Assembly: GCA_022736535.1 (NCBI GenBank)
Contig: DZCT01000138.1
Span: 1 to 11,271, forward strand
Direction: 5' to 3'
From: Desulfatirhabdium butyrativorans
GTDB taxonomy: Bacteria > Desulfobacterota > Desulfobacteria > Desulfobacterales > JAIFKL01
Length of the DNA stretch: 11,271 nt
Shown here: positions 1 through 7,771 of the stretch, one piece after another
Numbering within the stretch: the first letter of the stretch is position 1
Layout of the letters: every line of letters starts with the position of its first letter
Made by a program: the position numbers and the translations under genes
The notes under the pieces: generated by a model
Databases searched by the model: none
What the model was told of the DNA's origin: nothing
What the model saw: the letters and a program-made list of their open reading frames with translations, nothing else

Positions 1-1
1 C

Positions 2-163
2 TCCGGCATAAAACGCCTCCGTATCGTCAAAGATGTATTCCGAAACACGAAAAAAAGATTCGCCGACATTGTCATGGAAACTGCCTGCGGACTGCATAAT
101 CTGAGAGTCACTCTCAGAGTTCCCGGGCATCCGAAAAAAAGCCCGGAACAGGTATGGCACTGA
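2..163 (+). CDS. DDE transposase, C-terminal fragment cut by the window edge
   Basis: The plus-strand frame is open from base 2 to a TGA at 161-163, giving 53 residues. The peptide contains RLRIVKDVFRN, then FADIVME and ACGLHNLRV. From memory this matches the C-terminal end of IS5-like / DDE_Tnp_4 transposases, where a glutamate-containing helix is followed by a CGLHN-type motif. The upstream part, with the first catalytic aspartates, lies outside the window, so intactness cannot be judged. About 5 nt after the stop comes a sequence (168-187) that recurs as the terminal repeat of an element at 7772-7944, so this is probably the right end of the insertion sequence. IS family assignment is tentative. 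Confidence 0.7.
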   Translation, partial: SGIKRLRIVKDVFRNTKKRFADIVMETACGLHNLRVTLRVPGHPKKSPEQVWH

Positions 164-167
164 TTCC

Positions 168-187
168 TTATTTCCGAAAATGTCTAA
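168..187. repeat. Insertion-sequence terminal inverted repeat (right end)
   Basis: Reading the minus strand, 187-168 begins TTAGACATTTTCGGAAATAA. The left end of the element at 7770-7789 reads the same except one base (TTAGACATTTTCAGAAATAA). Here it lies between the transposase stop and the broken peroxiredoxin reading frame, as expected for an IS end. The exact outer boundary is uncertain by 2-3 bases because the matching target-site copy is outside the window. Confidence 0.6.
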
Positions 188-276
188 TGCTTGGGCAGAT
201 CCATTTTGCCGTGACTTGTAACCGCGGTGATTTCCGGAAATTTCTCCCCGATTAAGGGAATTCTGTTTTCTGACAT
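184..276 (-). pseudogene. Peroxiredoxin, 5' fragment truncated by an insertion sequence
   Basis: The minus strand encodes MSENRIPLIGEKFPEITAVT then SHGKMDLPKH and a TAG. This resembles the N-terminus of Prx6/AhpC-type 1-Cys peroxiredoxins, which start PLIGDKxPxFEAxTTxGKIxLP before the catalytic PxxFTPVC segment. The ATG at 276-274 has an AAGGAG ribosome site 8 nt upstream, so this was a real gene start. The frame stops at residue 30 where the IS end begins, before the peroxidatic cysteine, so no active enzyme is possible from this piece. It lies 79 nt after the CstB-like gene on the same strand and may once have been the last gene of the operon. The rest of the gene could lie left of the window. 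Confidence 0.6.
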
Positions 277-355
277 GATGTTTTCTCCTTTTTTAAATTA
301 CGGTTCTGTTAGTAAAAACAAGCGGTTCGTTCAACATTTCTTTATCCTGCCCCTG

Positions 356-1735
356 TCAGTCCTCTGTCGGCAGACCCGCATTGCGCCAGGCTTTGATGCC
401 GCCTGCCAGACTGTGGACATGCCTGAATCCCTGATTCTGAAGATAACTGGCAGCAATATTTCCCCGGTATCCGATGCCGCAGTAAACGATCACTTCTTCG
501 TCTTCGGGAATATCCGGAGGGGTTTTCAGCAATTCTGTCAGCGGAAAATGTGCGGAACCCTTGATAAAACCCGCGTCTCTCTCCGCGGCGGTACGCACAT
601 CGAAAAAGTGTTTATACCTCTTTGCTTCCACTTTCTCCGAGAGTTTTTCCGCAGAAATCTGCCACAAATGCGCGATAGGGTATCCCTCTTCCTGCCAGTT
701 TCTGATACCGCCGTAGAGAAATCCCCATATCTTGTCGTAACCGATACGGTGGAGTTGGGTACACATTTCCGAGTAGGACTGTTCGTTGTCCACCACCAGA
801 ATCAGATCGGCATCCGGATCAATGACCATGCCGATCCAGTTGGCGGTCTGCTGGGTCAGTCCGATATTGATGCTCCCGGGAATATGAACCCCGCCGAAAG
901 CTGCCGTATCGCGAGTATCCAGAATCACCGCGCCCTGCTCCATGCGCTGTTTTACCTGAAGCGGCGACATATCGCTGATGACCGGACAGCGATCCAGCAG
1001 CGGCGCGCCCCGCTTGTTGCTTTCGATGATATGGGTGAAACTCTTTGGCCGTTCGGGAAAACTCACCTTGAGACGTTTGCAGAAGTCATTTTCGGAAAGT
1101 TGCAGAATCGGGTTGTTCATTTTTTCAAAACCGACGGTGGAACTCGGCTTTGAACTCATTCCTTTTCCGCACAGGGATCCCTCGCCGTGAGCCGGAAAAA
1201 CCTCAAGACTGTCAGGCATTCTGCCCAGTTTGTTGTAAAGGGAATTGTAAAGATTGTTCACCTGCTCGTCAATCAGTTCTGCTCCGGCAAGGTCCGGACG
1301 CCCGATATCGCCGACAAACAGGCAGTCGCCGGTGAGAACCATCCAGGGGCGGCTGCTCCGCATCGTATCTGTCACCAGAATGGACATGGCGTGCGGGGTA
1401 TGCCCCGGTGTTTTCACAAATTCGAATCTGACGCTTCCCAGAGTGATTATGTCTCCTTCTCTGACCGGTTTGAAATCATAAGCCGCAGGACTTCCCTCGT
1501 AAAGATAAATATCCGCGCCGGTTCTGGATTTCAGTTCCATGTTGCCGCTCACATGGTCTGCGTGGATATGGGTTTCAAAAATATGGGTGATCTTCATGCC
1601 GTTTTTTCGGGCAAGATCAATATAATCTTTCACATCCCGTTTGGGGTCCACCACACAGGCTGCCTGTGCGCCGGGACACCCGATCAGGTAGGAAAGACAT
1701 CCCATTCCCTCTACCGCGATCTGTTTGAAATACAT
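356..1735 (-). CDS. CstB-like metallo-beta-lactamase / double-rhodanese protein (persulfide dioxygenase-sulfurtransferase family)
   Basis: The product is 459 aa with no signal peptide, so cytoplasmic. Residues 1-210 are a glyoxalase II/ETHE1-type metallo-beta-lactamase fold: H56-x-H58-x-D60-H61, GHTPH with H112, TGD with D137 and PAHG with H183, a mononuclear-iron ligand set in the family. Residues about 257-355 form a rhodanese domain whose active loop has no cysteine (VVDNEQS, 315-320), so it is probably not catalytic. Residues about 363-457 form a second rhodanese with active-site C419 in VYCGIGYRG. Dioxygenase, pseudo-rhodanese, then active rhodanese, at about 450 aa, is the architecture of staphylococcal CstB, which turns low-molecular-weight persulfides into thiosulfate using O2. 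The start at 1735 is chosen for its GAGGGAGGT ribosome site; in-frame ATGs at 1753 and 1762 lack one. It is the last intact gene of the operon, 75 nt after the cytochrome. An O2-dependent activity would be odd in an anaerobe, so detoxification during air exposure or a different chemistry is possible. Confidence 0.85.
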   Translation of the reverse strand: MYFKQIAVEGMGCLSYLIGCPGAQAACVVDPKRDVKDYIDLARKNGMKITHIFETHIHADHVSGNMELKSRTGADIYLYEGSPAAYDFKPVREGDIITLGSVRFEFVKTPGHTPHAMSILVTDTMRSSRPWMVLTGDCLFVGDIGRPDLAGAELIDEQVNNLYNSLYNKLGRMPDSLEVFPAHGEGSLCGKGMSSKPSSTVGFEKMNNPILQLSENDFCKRLKVSFPERPKSFTHIIESNKRGAPLLDRCPVISDMSPLQVKQRMEQGAVILDTRDTAAFGGVHIPGSINIGLTQQTANWIGMVIDPDADLILVVDNEQSYSEMCTQLHRIGYDKIWGFLYGGIRNWQEEGYPIAHLWQISAEKLSEKVEAKRYKHFFDVRTAAERDAGFIKGSAHFPLTELLKTPPDIPEDEEVIVYCGIGYRGNIAASYLQNQGFRHVHSLAGGIKAWRNAGLPTED

Positions 1736-1779
1736 AGTACCTCCCTCAATCATACTCAGCAATCCGGAAATTTTATCTT

Positions 1780-1803
1780 GTTCCCAAGCCCCGGCTTGGG
1801 AAC
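1780..1803. repeat. GTTCCCA-type palindromic hairpin repeat, copy 1
   Basis: GTTCCCAAGCC (1780-1790) and GGCTTGGGAAC (1793-1803) are perfect 11-bp inverted arms around two bases. It lies in the 75-nt gap between the cytochrome and CstB-like genes. A second palindrome with the same GTTCCCA/TGGGAAC outer arms but a different core occurs at 11087-11110. There is no T-run on either side, so it is better read as a REP-like dispersed hairpin than as a terminator. It could still protect the upstream mRNA from 3' decay. Confidence 0.7.
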
Positions 1804-1810
1804 AGGATAT

Positions 1811-3970
1811 TTAATTTTCCATACCCGCGGTTTCATTTCCCAGCGGCAGTTTCTTGAAGCGCCCGCCGTAAATGATCGGGTCTCCTTTGTAACCCAGCGC
1901 CTCAAAGTTCAGATAATCGCTCTGCCCCACAAGGTGGGAGACATCCCGCCCCTGCGAAGCCATGAACTCGAAATCTGTTCCTTTTTCCGCGAGTTTCTTA
2001 AAGTTGACATTCCGGTTGTCCTGATGACAGCGGTTGCAGGTTTTCTCGCCTTTGAGCGCGGAATGACACTGAACGCACCCCAGGGCGTTTTTTGCCGGAA
2101 TGGTTTCATGGGTCAGACCCCAGTACATGACCGTCTCGACCCATTCGTATTTCCCGCTGTAATCAAGACCCGCAGCCTTCATGCCTTTTTCAAACGCGGA
2201 GTCCCAGTCCAGCGTTTTCCAGTATCCTTCGGGACCGTACAGATGGGGGACAATCAGTATATGATTTCCGGCATCGGCCATCTGCTTTCCGCGCATGGAT
2301 TTGAAAGGATAGATCCGGGATTCGGGGTCCGCAATGCCGCCGTTCGGAAAGGTCAGCCGGACAGTCTCTTCGGGATTGATCTTATCGCCGATCAGATGAC
2401 GGCTGACTTTGCCGTTGTACCAGAGATATTCCGGTTTCGCGCTCTCCTTCCACTGAAATTCGCCCTTCTGCCATGAATAATCGGGCATTCCGTATTTGTC
2501 TTTCTGCACTTTCCGCTTCTTGTCCCCTGCCTTGGACCAGTCCCACCATGATTTGCTAGGCTTGCACTTGGCATAAACCGGGCTGTGGCAGGTCTGACAA
2601 TGAAGATGTTCCGTATGACGGTTGAGATGATGATTCAGCAGGTTATGATCTTCATGCCCTTCTCCTGTATGAAACTTATGAGGACTGTCTGTATGACAAT
2701 CCTGACAGGACCGGCTGCCTTCCGCGACCGGCAGCGAGAGGGAACGCCCGGAAATCTTGTGATTCCGTGTTTTATGGCATTCATGGCACTGAAAATCCAT
2801 TCCGCCCATGTGAACATCGCAGTTCCGGGACGGATAATAAAGAATGCCGTTCATATCTCCGTGTTTGACCGCATCGCCGCCTCCGCCCTGAAAATGACAG
2901 TCCCCGCAGGTCTTCCGGCTGGGCTTGCCCACGCTCTGCGCGATTTTCTTCAAATCCAACTGAGGATAGGGCATCCCCGCTTCCGTAGGCACTTTGGCGT
3001 AAGTCAGGGTGGTGTCATGGCAGATCAGACAGTCCATCCGGGTTTTGTCGCTGAAATCGAAATTCGCATCCTTCCATCCGTATCCCGCATGGCAACTGGT
3101 GCAGCGGGGCCAGTTGGATGTCAGCGCCACGCAGAAATTGTTGATGGTGTTGGTTGCCTTGCCCATGTCAACCCGTTTTTCAGCACCGACAGTATAAGGC
3201 GAAGGACCGCGCCAGAGCCAGTGTGCGGAGGTCAGCATATCGTTTGCCGTATGGTCATGACACCTGAGACATTCCTTTGTTACCATAAGGGGATCGGGAT
3301 GGTCCGGGAGTTTGACCAGCACAGAGTGATCCGGCGGATTCTTGGCATGACATCCGGTGCAGTCCGTGGGGCCTTTATTCTCTTTCTGATGGCATCCCAT
3401 GCACTGCTGATGATAGGCTGCCTTGAGCCCCGGGCGTTCCGGAAATTCCGGGTCAAAGGGTTTCTGATGACAGGCAGAACACTCGGTTGTTTCCGAAGCA
3501 TCCGGCTGATCCGGTTTGTAATGATGGCATTTTGTGCAGTCTTTGACAACAGCCGCATGTTTCAGGTGCATAAACCGCACCGGACCGTAAATATCCCCGA
3601 TTTTAAGTCCCGGGAAACTGCTTCCGGCTGATTCCTGAGACAGAAAATCAAAGGGCGGAGATTTCAGAATCGGGCTGTCTATTATCATATAGCGATAGGG
3701 AACATCTGCCAGAGTCGGCATTTTTTCGCCCAGACGCATCTTCCGTTCAGCCGGAGACTCTTTCAAAACGGTTTTGACAAATTCCGGAACCTGACGCGCT
3801 CTTTCCATAGCGGCTTCCTGATCCACAGCTTTCCAGGGACTGCCGTCTTCAAATACTTTTTTCGGAGGCGGAGGCGGCGCTTCGGCAACTTTTGCAGGAT
3901 CGGGAGCCGAAGCCAGTGCAGCCAACAGGATGAATGCCGACAGCATCAGCAGAATAAAAGTTTTTTTCAT
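1811..3970 (-). CDS. 13-heme c-type cytochrome: class III-like N-terminus plus octaheme tetrathionate reductase-like core
   Basis: The product is 719 aa with a Sec signal peptide (hydrophobic residues 4-20, likely cleavage after ALASA at 22), so periplasmic. A Pro/Ala linker follows. There are 13 CxxCH heme sites starting at residues 145, 164, 190, 204, 234, 290, 314, 355, 395, 422, 458, 632 and 645. The first four, with paired histidines such as HLKH before and CHH at the first site, resemble a class III (c3/c7) domain. From about 230 on, HWLWRG, NNFCV (C280 is not a heme cysteine) and CTSCHAGYGWK match the octaheme tetrathionate reductase family as I remember it, but nine CxxCH sites follow the c3-like part, not eight. 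The start at 3970 follows a GGGAGGTG site by 5 nt, and its ATG overlaps the TGA of the membrane-protein gene. It likely exchanges electrons with the HybA-like protein. The substrate is unknown; tetrathionate, other sulfur oxyanions or nitrogen compounds fit the family. Confidence 0.87.
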   Translation of the reverse strand: MKKTFILLMLSAFILLAALASAPDPAKVAEAPPPPPKKVFEDGSPWKAVDQEAAMERARQVPEFVKTVLKESPAERKMRLGEKMPTLADVPYRYMIIDSPILKSPPFDFLSQESAGSSFPGLKIGDIYGPVRFMHLKHAAVVKDCTKCHHYKPDQPDASETTECSACHQKPFDPEFPERPGLKAAYHQQCMGCHQKENKGPTDCTGCHAKNPPDHSVLVKLPDHPDPLMVTKECLRCHDHTANDMLTSAHWLWRGPSPYTVGAEKRVDMGKATNTINNFCVALTSNWPRCTSCHAGYGWKDANFDFSDKTRMDCLICHDTTLTYAKVPTEAGMPYPQLDLKKIAQSVGKPSRKTCGDCHFQGGGGDAVKHGDMNGILYYPSRNCDVHMGGMDFQCHECHKTRNHKISGRSLSLPVAEGSRSCQDCHTDSPHKFHTGEGHEDHNLLNHHLNRHTEHLHCQTCHSPVYAKCKPSKSWWDWSKAGDKKRKVQKDKYGMPDYSWQKGEFQWKESAKPEYLWYNGKVSRHLIGDKINPEETVRLTFPNGGIADPESRIYPFKSMRGKQMADAGNHILIVPHLYGPEGYWKTLDWDSAFEKGMKAAGLDYSGKYEWVETVMYWGLTHETIPAKNALGCVQCHSALKGEKTCNRCHQDNRNVNFKKLAEKGTDFEFMASQGRDVSHLVGQSDYLNFEALGYKGDPIIYGGRFKKLPLGNETAGMEN

Positions 3971-5136
3971 GGCTTCACCTCCCGGGGACGCGCGCTGAGT
4001 ACCGGCAGAAAGGTGACAGCGACTCTGTAGAAGAAAATAATTCCTGAAATCAGCCCGGCTGTGACGGCAATTTCGCCGATGGACGGGAAATAGCTCTGCG
4101 TTGCATGGGGCGGGCTGTAACTGACGAGAAAGACATTGATCCGGTTCAGTGCGACGCCTAAGACGATCATGGCGCATGAGATGAACAGCCATCGCCGGGA
4201 ACGGCGGACGCCGGGAAACAGCAGCATCACCCAGGGAACGATCACGCCGGCAATCATCTCTGTCAGAAATGCCCGGCTTTGAACCGAACCGTCAAAAAGA
4301 TATGAATATGTTCCTCTGACAGCCATATCCGTAATTTTAACAGCCATATACAATCCCAAAAGGAAAACAGTGACCCGGGTGAGCGGGTTTAAAATCTGCA
4401 TTTCATCCTCGAGATTAAGGGATGTTGTGGCAATAGCGGTTTCAAAAACAACCATCGGATAGCCTACGGCTATGGCAGACAGCAGAAAAAGCAGGGGCAA
4501 AATAGGGGTGTACCAGAGGGGATGAACCTTGGTGGGCGCAATCAGCATAAGGGATCCCAGCCCGGATTGGTGCATACAGGACAGCACAACGCCGGCAATA
4601 ATAAACACCCACATCACCTTGTCCAGCACGCGGTTCAGGGTTCCCAGAATTTTGATTTTTTCGCCGAACCGTTCTGCTGCTGCCGGGATAAATTCGATAT
4701 AAAGCACATGAAGATAAATCACCACGCACATAGCCACTTCAAAGAGAACGGAATTGGGCTGCCAGAACACGAGCGGTTTCCAGATTGCCCATGAGCGCCC
4801 GATGTCAACGAACAGTCCCACGGAGACAAAGGTGTATCCGAGCATGGCGGTAAGCAGCGCGGGGCGGGTAACTGCCTCGTAATGATGTCGTCCGAAAATA
4901 TGCGCGAGTGCCGCGGTGGTAAATCCTCCGGCTGCCAATGCAACGCCTGTGGCAACATCAATGCCGATCCACAGTCCCCAGGGGTGGCTCTGTTTCAGGT
5001 TGGTGACTGCTGCCAGCCCGCCGGCAAATCGGGCTGCAATGAAAATCGCCGCGATGCCCATCAGCGCGGTCAATACCAAAACGCCGGGTGTCCAGAAAGG
5101 TGCGGCAATCGGCGCGGGTCTTGCGTGTTCGCTCAT
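3967..5136 (-). CDS. HybB/NrfD-family integral membrane quinone-interacting subunit
   Basis: The product is 389 aa and strongly hydrophobic, with about ten predicted transmembrane helices (roughly 18-38, two in 54-81, 92-112, 128-150, 172-190, 211-231, 254-272, 292-309, 315-335 and 352-378). The HQSGLGSLM motif at 189-197 and NRINVF at 331-336 are typical of HybB. Members bind menaquinone or menaquinol and pass electrons to or from a periplasmic iron-sulfur partner. The start at 5136 is preferred over the ATG at 5142 because AAGGAGGT (5150-5143) lies 6 nt before it and would touch the other. The gene starts 2 nt after the ferredoxin stop, and its TGA overlaps the cytochrome ATG. The three genes are therefore almost certainly translated together and form one membrane complex. 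Confidence 0.9.
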   Translation of the reverse strand: MSEHARPAPIAAPFWTPGVLVLTALMGIAAIFIAARFAGGLAAVTNLKQSHPWGLWIGIDVATGVALAAGGFTTAALAHIFGRHHYEAVTRPALLTAMLGYTFVSVGLFVDIGRSWAIWKPLVFWQPNSVLFEVAMCVVIYLHVLYIEFIPAAAERFGEKIKILGTLNRVLDKVMWVFIIAGVVLSCMHQSGLGSLMLIAPTKVHPLWYTPILPLLFLLSAIAVGYPMVVFETAIATTSLNLEDEMQILNPLTRVTVFLLGLYMAVKITDMAVRGTYSYLFDGSVQSRAFLTEMIAGVIVPWVMLLFPGVRRSRRWLFISCAMIVLGVALNRINVFLVSYSPPHATQSYFPSIGEIAVTAGLISGIIFFYRVAVTFLPVLSARPREVKP

Positions 5137-5138
5137 TG

Positions 5139-6062
5139 TCATACCTCCTTTTCCGTTTGAATCTGAGACGGTTTTCCGCTCATCTGTTGCGGGTTGAAAA
5201 AGCGCATGGCACCGGCAAGAATGCCGAACAGAGTAATCGGTGCCCACATATAGGCAAAAATACTGTGCTGAATGGTCTCGGTAAGATGCGGGATTTCCTT
5301 TTCCGGCAGAGGATACAGCCCGAGTTTTTCAAACGGAACTTTTGAAATATACAGCCATGATGTGCCGCCGACCTCGTGTTCTCCGTAAACCTTCTGCACA
5401 TACTCCAGAGGAGCCTCGCTTATTCTCTGATGAGCAATCTTCAGCAATTCGCTCCGTGTGCCGAAGGTGAGGGCTTCCACGGGGCATATAGCCGCGCATC
5501 CGGGCAATCCTCCCTGTTTTGAAATGTTTTCAAAACAAAAGGTGCATTTGCGGACTCTGGGCGTCAGGGGATCACTGAACTCATAAGCCGGGATTTGAAA
5601 GGGGCAGGCTATCATACAGTAGCGGCATCCGATACACCGGGAAGGGTTATATGTTACTGCTCCGTTTTCCTGTTTTTTCAACGCGCCGGTGATACATGCC
5701 GACGCGCAGGCAGGATGCAGGCAGTGCATACACTGAACTTTGATATATGCGGGAACCGGCTGACCGCGTTCATCCGCCCTGCTTGAAAAATAACGGTTCA
5801 CCACGGTAAATGCAGCCTCATCCGGTCTCCGGTTTCTGTCGAAAACCGTCATATCCTCAAAAGAGGTTTGAGCCGGGGGCAGGGCATTCACTTTGCTGCA
5901 TGCCATTTCACACTTCCGGCATCCGATACAGCGCCCCACGTCCGCCAGACATCCGTAATCATCATCCGAAGTGTTTTCAGCCGCAGCCGCTCGGGATCCG
6001 ATTGCCGAAAGCCCCCCTGCCGCTCCCATTATCTTGAATAAACTCCTCCGGGTTATTTGCAT
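5139..6062 (-). CDS. HybA-like Tat-exported ferredoxin with four [4Fe-4S] clusters and a C-terminal membrane anchor
   Basis: The product is 307 aa. The N-terminus ITRRSLFKIMGAAGG has the twin-arginine export motif, with likely cleavage around SRAAAAE (23-29), so the protein acts in the periplasm. Four cysteine groups bind clusters: C45-x2-C48-x2-C51-x3-C55, C111-x2-C114-x4-C119-x3-C123, C143-x2-C146-x2-C149-x3-C153, and C173-x2-C176 with C189-x3-C193. A hydrophobic segment near residues 267-289 would anchor it to the membrane, as in HybA of hydrogenase 2. The ATG has a full AAGGAGGT site 7 nt upstream. It is a 2-nt neighbour of the HybB-like gene. Its role is to carry electrons between the quinone-binding membrane subunit and the 13-heme cytochrome. 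No hydrogenase or molybdopterin subunit is present here. Confidence 0.9.
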   Translation of the reverse strand: MQITRRSLFKIMGAAGGLSAIGSRAAAAENTSDDDYGCLADVGRCIGCRKCEMACSKVNALPPAQTSFEDMTVFDRNRRPDEAAFTVVNRYFSSRADERGQPVPAYIKVQCMHCLHPACASACITGALKKQENGAVTYNPSRCIGCRYCMIACPFQIPAYEFSDPLTPRVRKCTFCFENISKQGGLPGCAAICPVEALTFGTRSELLKIAHQRISEAPLEYVQKVYGEHEVGGTSWLYISKVPFEKLGLYPLPEKEIPHLTETIQHSIFAYMWAPITLFGILAGAMRFFNPQQMSGKPSQIQTEKEV

Positions 6063-6094
6063 ATTTCAGACCTCCTTGGTTAAAAAATAAGACA

Positions 6095-6144
6095 GGCAGA
6101 GCGCAGATCAGGCAGCTTTAAAGAACATATCGCCGCGCTCTGCC
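6095..6144 (-). terminator. Possible attenuator or terminator hairpin between metF and the HybA-like gene
   Basis: GGCAGAGCGC (6095-6104) and GCGCTCTGCC (6135-6144) are perfect 10-bp inverted arms separated by 30 nt. On the minus strand the stem is followed by TGTCTTATTTTTTAACC, a T-rich stretch that starts a few bases after the stem. It lies in the 112-nt gap between the MetF stop and the HybA-like start, the largest gap inside the lower operon. A long loop and an offset T-run make it a weak terminator at best. Partial termination would lower expression of the membrane complex relative to MetVF. Confidence 0.4.
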
Positions 6145-6174
6145 CGCCCTGCGAACAGTTTGTCATGCCGGGCT

Positions 6175-7062
6175 TCACAAGGCTTTCATAATTATAGGAA
6201 CAATATCCGACCATCCCAGGGGCATAAAATGAAGCCCCTGAACCATCGGCTTGATTTCCCGAATCAGTTTAAGTGTAATTTCAACTGCTTTTTTCTTGCG
6301 GTCTTCTTTGGACACACTGCCCATTTCTTTGATAATCCAGTCCGGAACATTGACCCCGGAGACATTTTCATTCATAAACTTTCCCATCTGCGGGGATTTG
6401 ACAATCACAATACCGTACTGAATCGGAACGCCGAATTTCTCGGTTTTCTTTGTCATCCGTTCAAAAACAGCGGGATCATAAACTGCCTGAGTCTGAAAAA
6501 ACTCTGCGCCGGCTTCGATTTTTTTCTCCATTTTGAGCAGTTGCAGATCGAGCGGCTCGAAATTCGGATTCACCACCGCGCCCAGCGCGAGATTCGTTGA
6601 CTGCGTGAGCGCATTGCCCATCATGTCGCGGCCCTCATTGAGACCTTTGGCAATTTTGAGCAACTGCACCGAGTCAATATCAAACACGCTTTTGGCGGAT
6701 TTGTGGTCGCCGAGACTGGTATAATCGCCGGTCAGGCAAAGCACATTGTCAATGCCCAGCGAACACGCGCCCAGCAGATCGGACTGCAAAGCAATTCGGT
6801 TTCTGTCCCGGCAGGTCATCTGATAGACCGGCTCGAATCCGCGTTCTTTGAGTCTGACCGATGCGGCAAGTGATCCGAGCCGCATCACCGCGCTCTGATT
6901 GTCGGTCACATTGATGGCATGAACATGTCCCCGGACCATTTCCGCTTCCTGCGCGCACTGGGGAACTGCGCCTCCGTCTTTGCTCCGCAGACAGCCTTTG
7001 ACGGGACCCACTTCGCTGGTGATGACAAACTCGCCTTTATCGAACAATTCTGTCAGTTTCAT
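6175..7062 (-). CDS. metF: 5,10-methylenetetrahydrofolate reductase (MetF)
   Basis: The product is 295 aa, the usual length of a single-domain MetF TIM barrel, and cytoplasmic. Family signatures are ITSEVGP with E17, CLTGD with D113 (the counterpart of the catalytic aspartate in E. coli LRGD), NFEP at 167-170, FFQTQAVYD at 188-196 and GLHFMP at 276-281. It interconverts methylene- and methyl-tetrahydrofolate with bound flavin. The start at 7062 follows AAAGGAG by 6 nt, and its ATG overlaps the metV TGA, so the longer upstream frame is not used. Pairing with MetV is typical of Wood-Ljungdahl organisms rather than methionine biosynthesis alone. The electron partner is not obvious from MetF itself; the membrane complex encoded next is a candidate. 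Confidence 0.92.
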   Translation of the reverse strand: MKLTELFDKGEFVITSEVGPVKGCLRSKDGGAVPQCAQEAEMVRGHVHAINVTDNQSAVMRLGSLAASVRLKERGFEPVYQMTCRDRNRIALQSDLLGACSLGIDNVLCLTGDYTSLGDHKSAKSVFDIDSVQLLKIAKGLNEGRDMMGNALTQSTNLALGAVVNPNFEPLDLQLLKMEKKIEAGAEFFQTQAVYDPAVFERMTKKTEKFGVPIQYGIVIVKSPQMGKFMNENVSGVNVPDWIIKEMGSVSKEDRKKKAVEITLKLIREIKPMVQGLHFMPLGWSDIVPIIMKAL

Positions 7063-7736
7063 TCCACTCTCCTTTCTTTGATATTGAGTCTGCGGGGTTT
7101 TGCCATCTTGCTGTAATCTTTGGGGGCCATAAAGCGGCGCAGTTTGTCCGATTCGCCGAGAGCGATCATGCGGTTGTAAATCAGAATCCATGCACAGTCG
7201 CGTTCGGAATCCACTTCGCATTTGCCGTTCTGCGCGCCGCCGCAGGGACCGTTGAGCAGGCTTTTGGCGCATTTGGTCACCGGACATATTCCACCGGTTT
7301 CATTCAGAATACATTCGCCGCATTCCTGACACTGCTCAATTGCCAGCTCTCCCATGATCAGCGTGTCTATGTGTCCCACCGAATCTAATCCCACTTTTAC
7401 GGGAATCGTCAGACCGTAATTTTCAAGCACCTGCCGGGTGATCTGAACCGCGCCGCCGCATCCCAGAACCAGCACCGCCTGCGCTGATTTCAGCTTGTCC
7501 ATAAGCGGATCCAGCGCGGCTTTGGTTTTGTCCACATAGCAGGTACGCTCCGGAGACAGGGCAAATACCACGTTTTTGCTGTTTTCTTTTAATTTTTCAA
7601 CCATTTGACTGACCTGATCGCTGCCGCCGGTCATGCAGACTTTGGCGCAGCCGTCACAGCCGATAACTGCCACTTTTTCATAGCCCTTCAGCGCATGGCT
7701 GATTTCTTCAAAGGGCTTGGGAGTTGTTCCGATCAT
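7059..7736 (-). CDS. metV: MetV, iron-sulfur partner of methylenetetrahydrofolate reductase
   Basis: The product is 225 aa, matching the stand-alone MTHFR C-terminal domain family (MetV). Cysteine motifs are C27-x2-C30-x3-C34, C136-x2-C139-x2-C142 and a C151, C156, C165, C173, C181 series around NGPCGG. These fit zinc or [4Fe-4S] binding, consistent with an electron-transfer subunit feeding MetF. The ATG at 7736 has AGAGAGG 5 nt upstream, and the TGA overlaps the metF start by four bases. The gene upstream, the TusA-like ORF, ends 206 nt away, but 170 nt of that gap is a MITE-like element. The ancestral spacing was therefore about 35 nt, which supports one operon. Confidence 0.92.
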   Translation of the reverse strand: MIGTTPKPFEEISHALKGYEKVAVIGCDGCAKVCMTGGSDQVSQMVEKLKENSKNVVFALSPERTCYVDKTKAALDPLMDKLKSAQAVLVLGCGGAVQITRQVLENYGLTIPVKVGLDSVGHIDTLIMGELAIEQCQECGECILNETGGICPVTKCAKSLLNGPCGGAQNGKCEVDSERDCAWILIYNRMIALGESDKLRRFMAPKDYSKMAKPRRLNIKERRVE

Positions 7737-7771
7737 TTCTGCCTCTCTTTTTTTGTAATAAGTTGTTTATT

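Noticed and set aside
277..355. Promoter for the peroxiredoxin remnant (TTGAAC, 17 bp, TAACAG on the minus strand)
   Set aside because: Only four of six and three of six bases match, so chance is likely.
227..1153. Long plus-strand ORF over the 3' half of the CstB-like gene, and others such as 1187-2476 and 2585-3631
   Set aside because: They are antisense frames of clear genes on the minus strand and show no family features.
1780..1803. Rho-independent terminator between the cytochrome and CstB-like genes
   Set aside because: The stem is perfect but no T-run follows on either strand, and the same hairpin type recurs elsewhere as a repeat.
3971..4192. 74-residue N-terminal extension of the 13-heme cytochrome
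   Set aside because: It overlaps the membrane-protein gene. The signal peptide and ribosome site both mark the start at 3970.
7063..7287. 75-residue N-terminal extension of MetF
   Set aside because: It lies inside metV, and the MetF domain begins at the ATG at 7062 with its own ribosome site.
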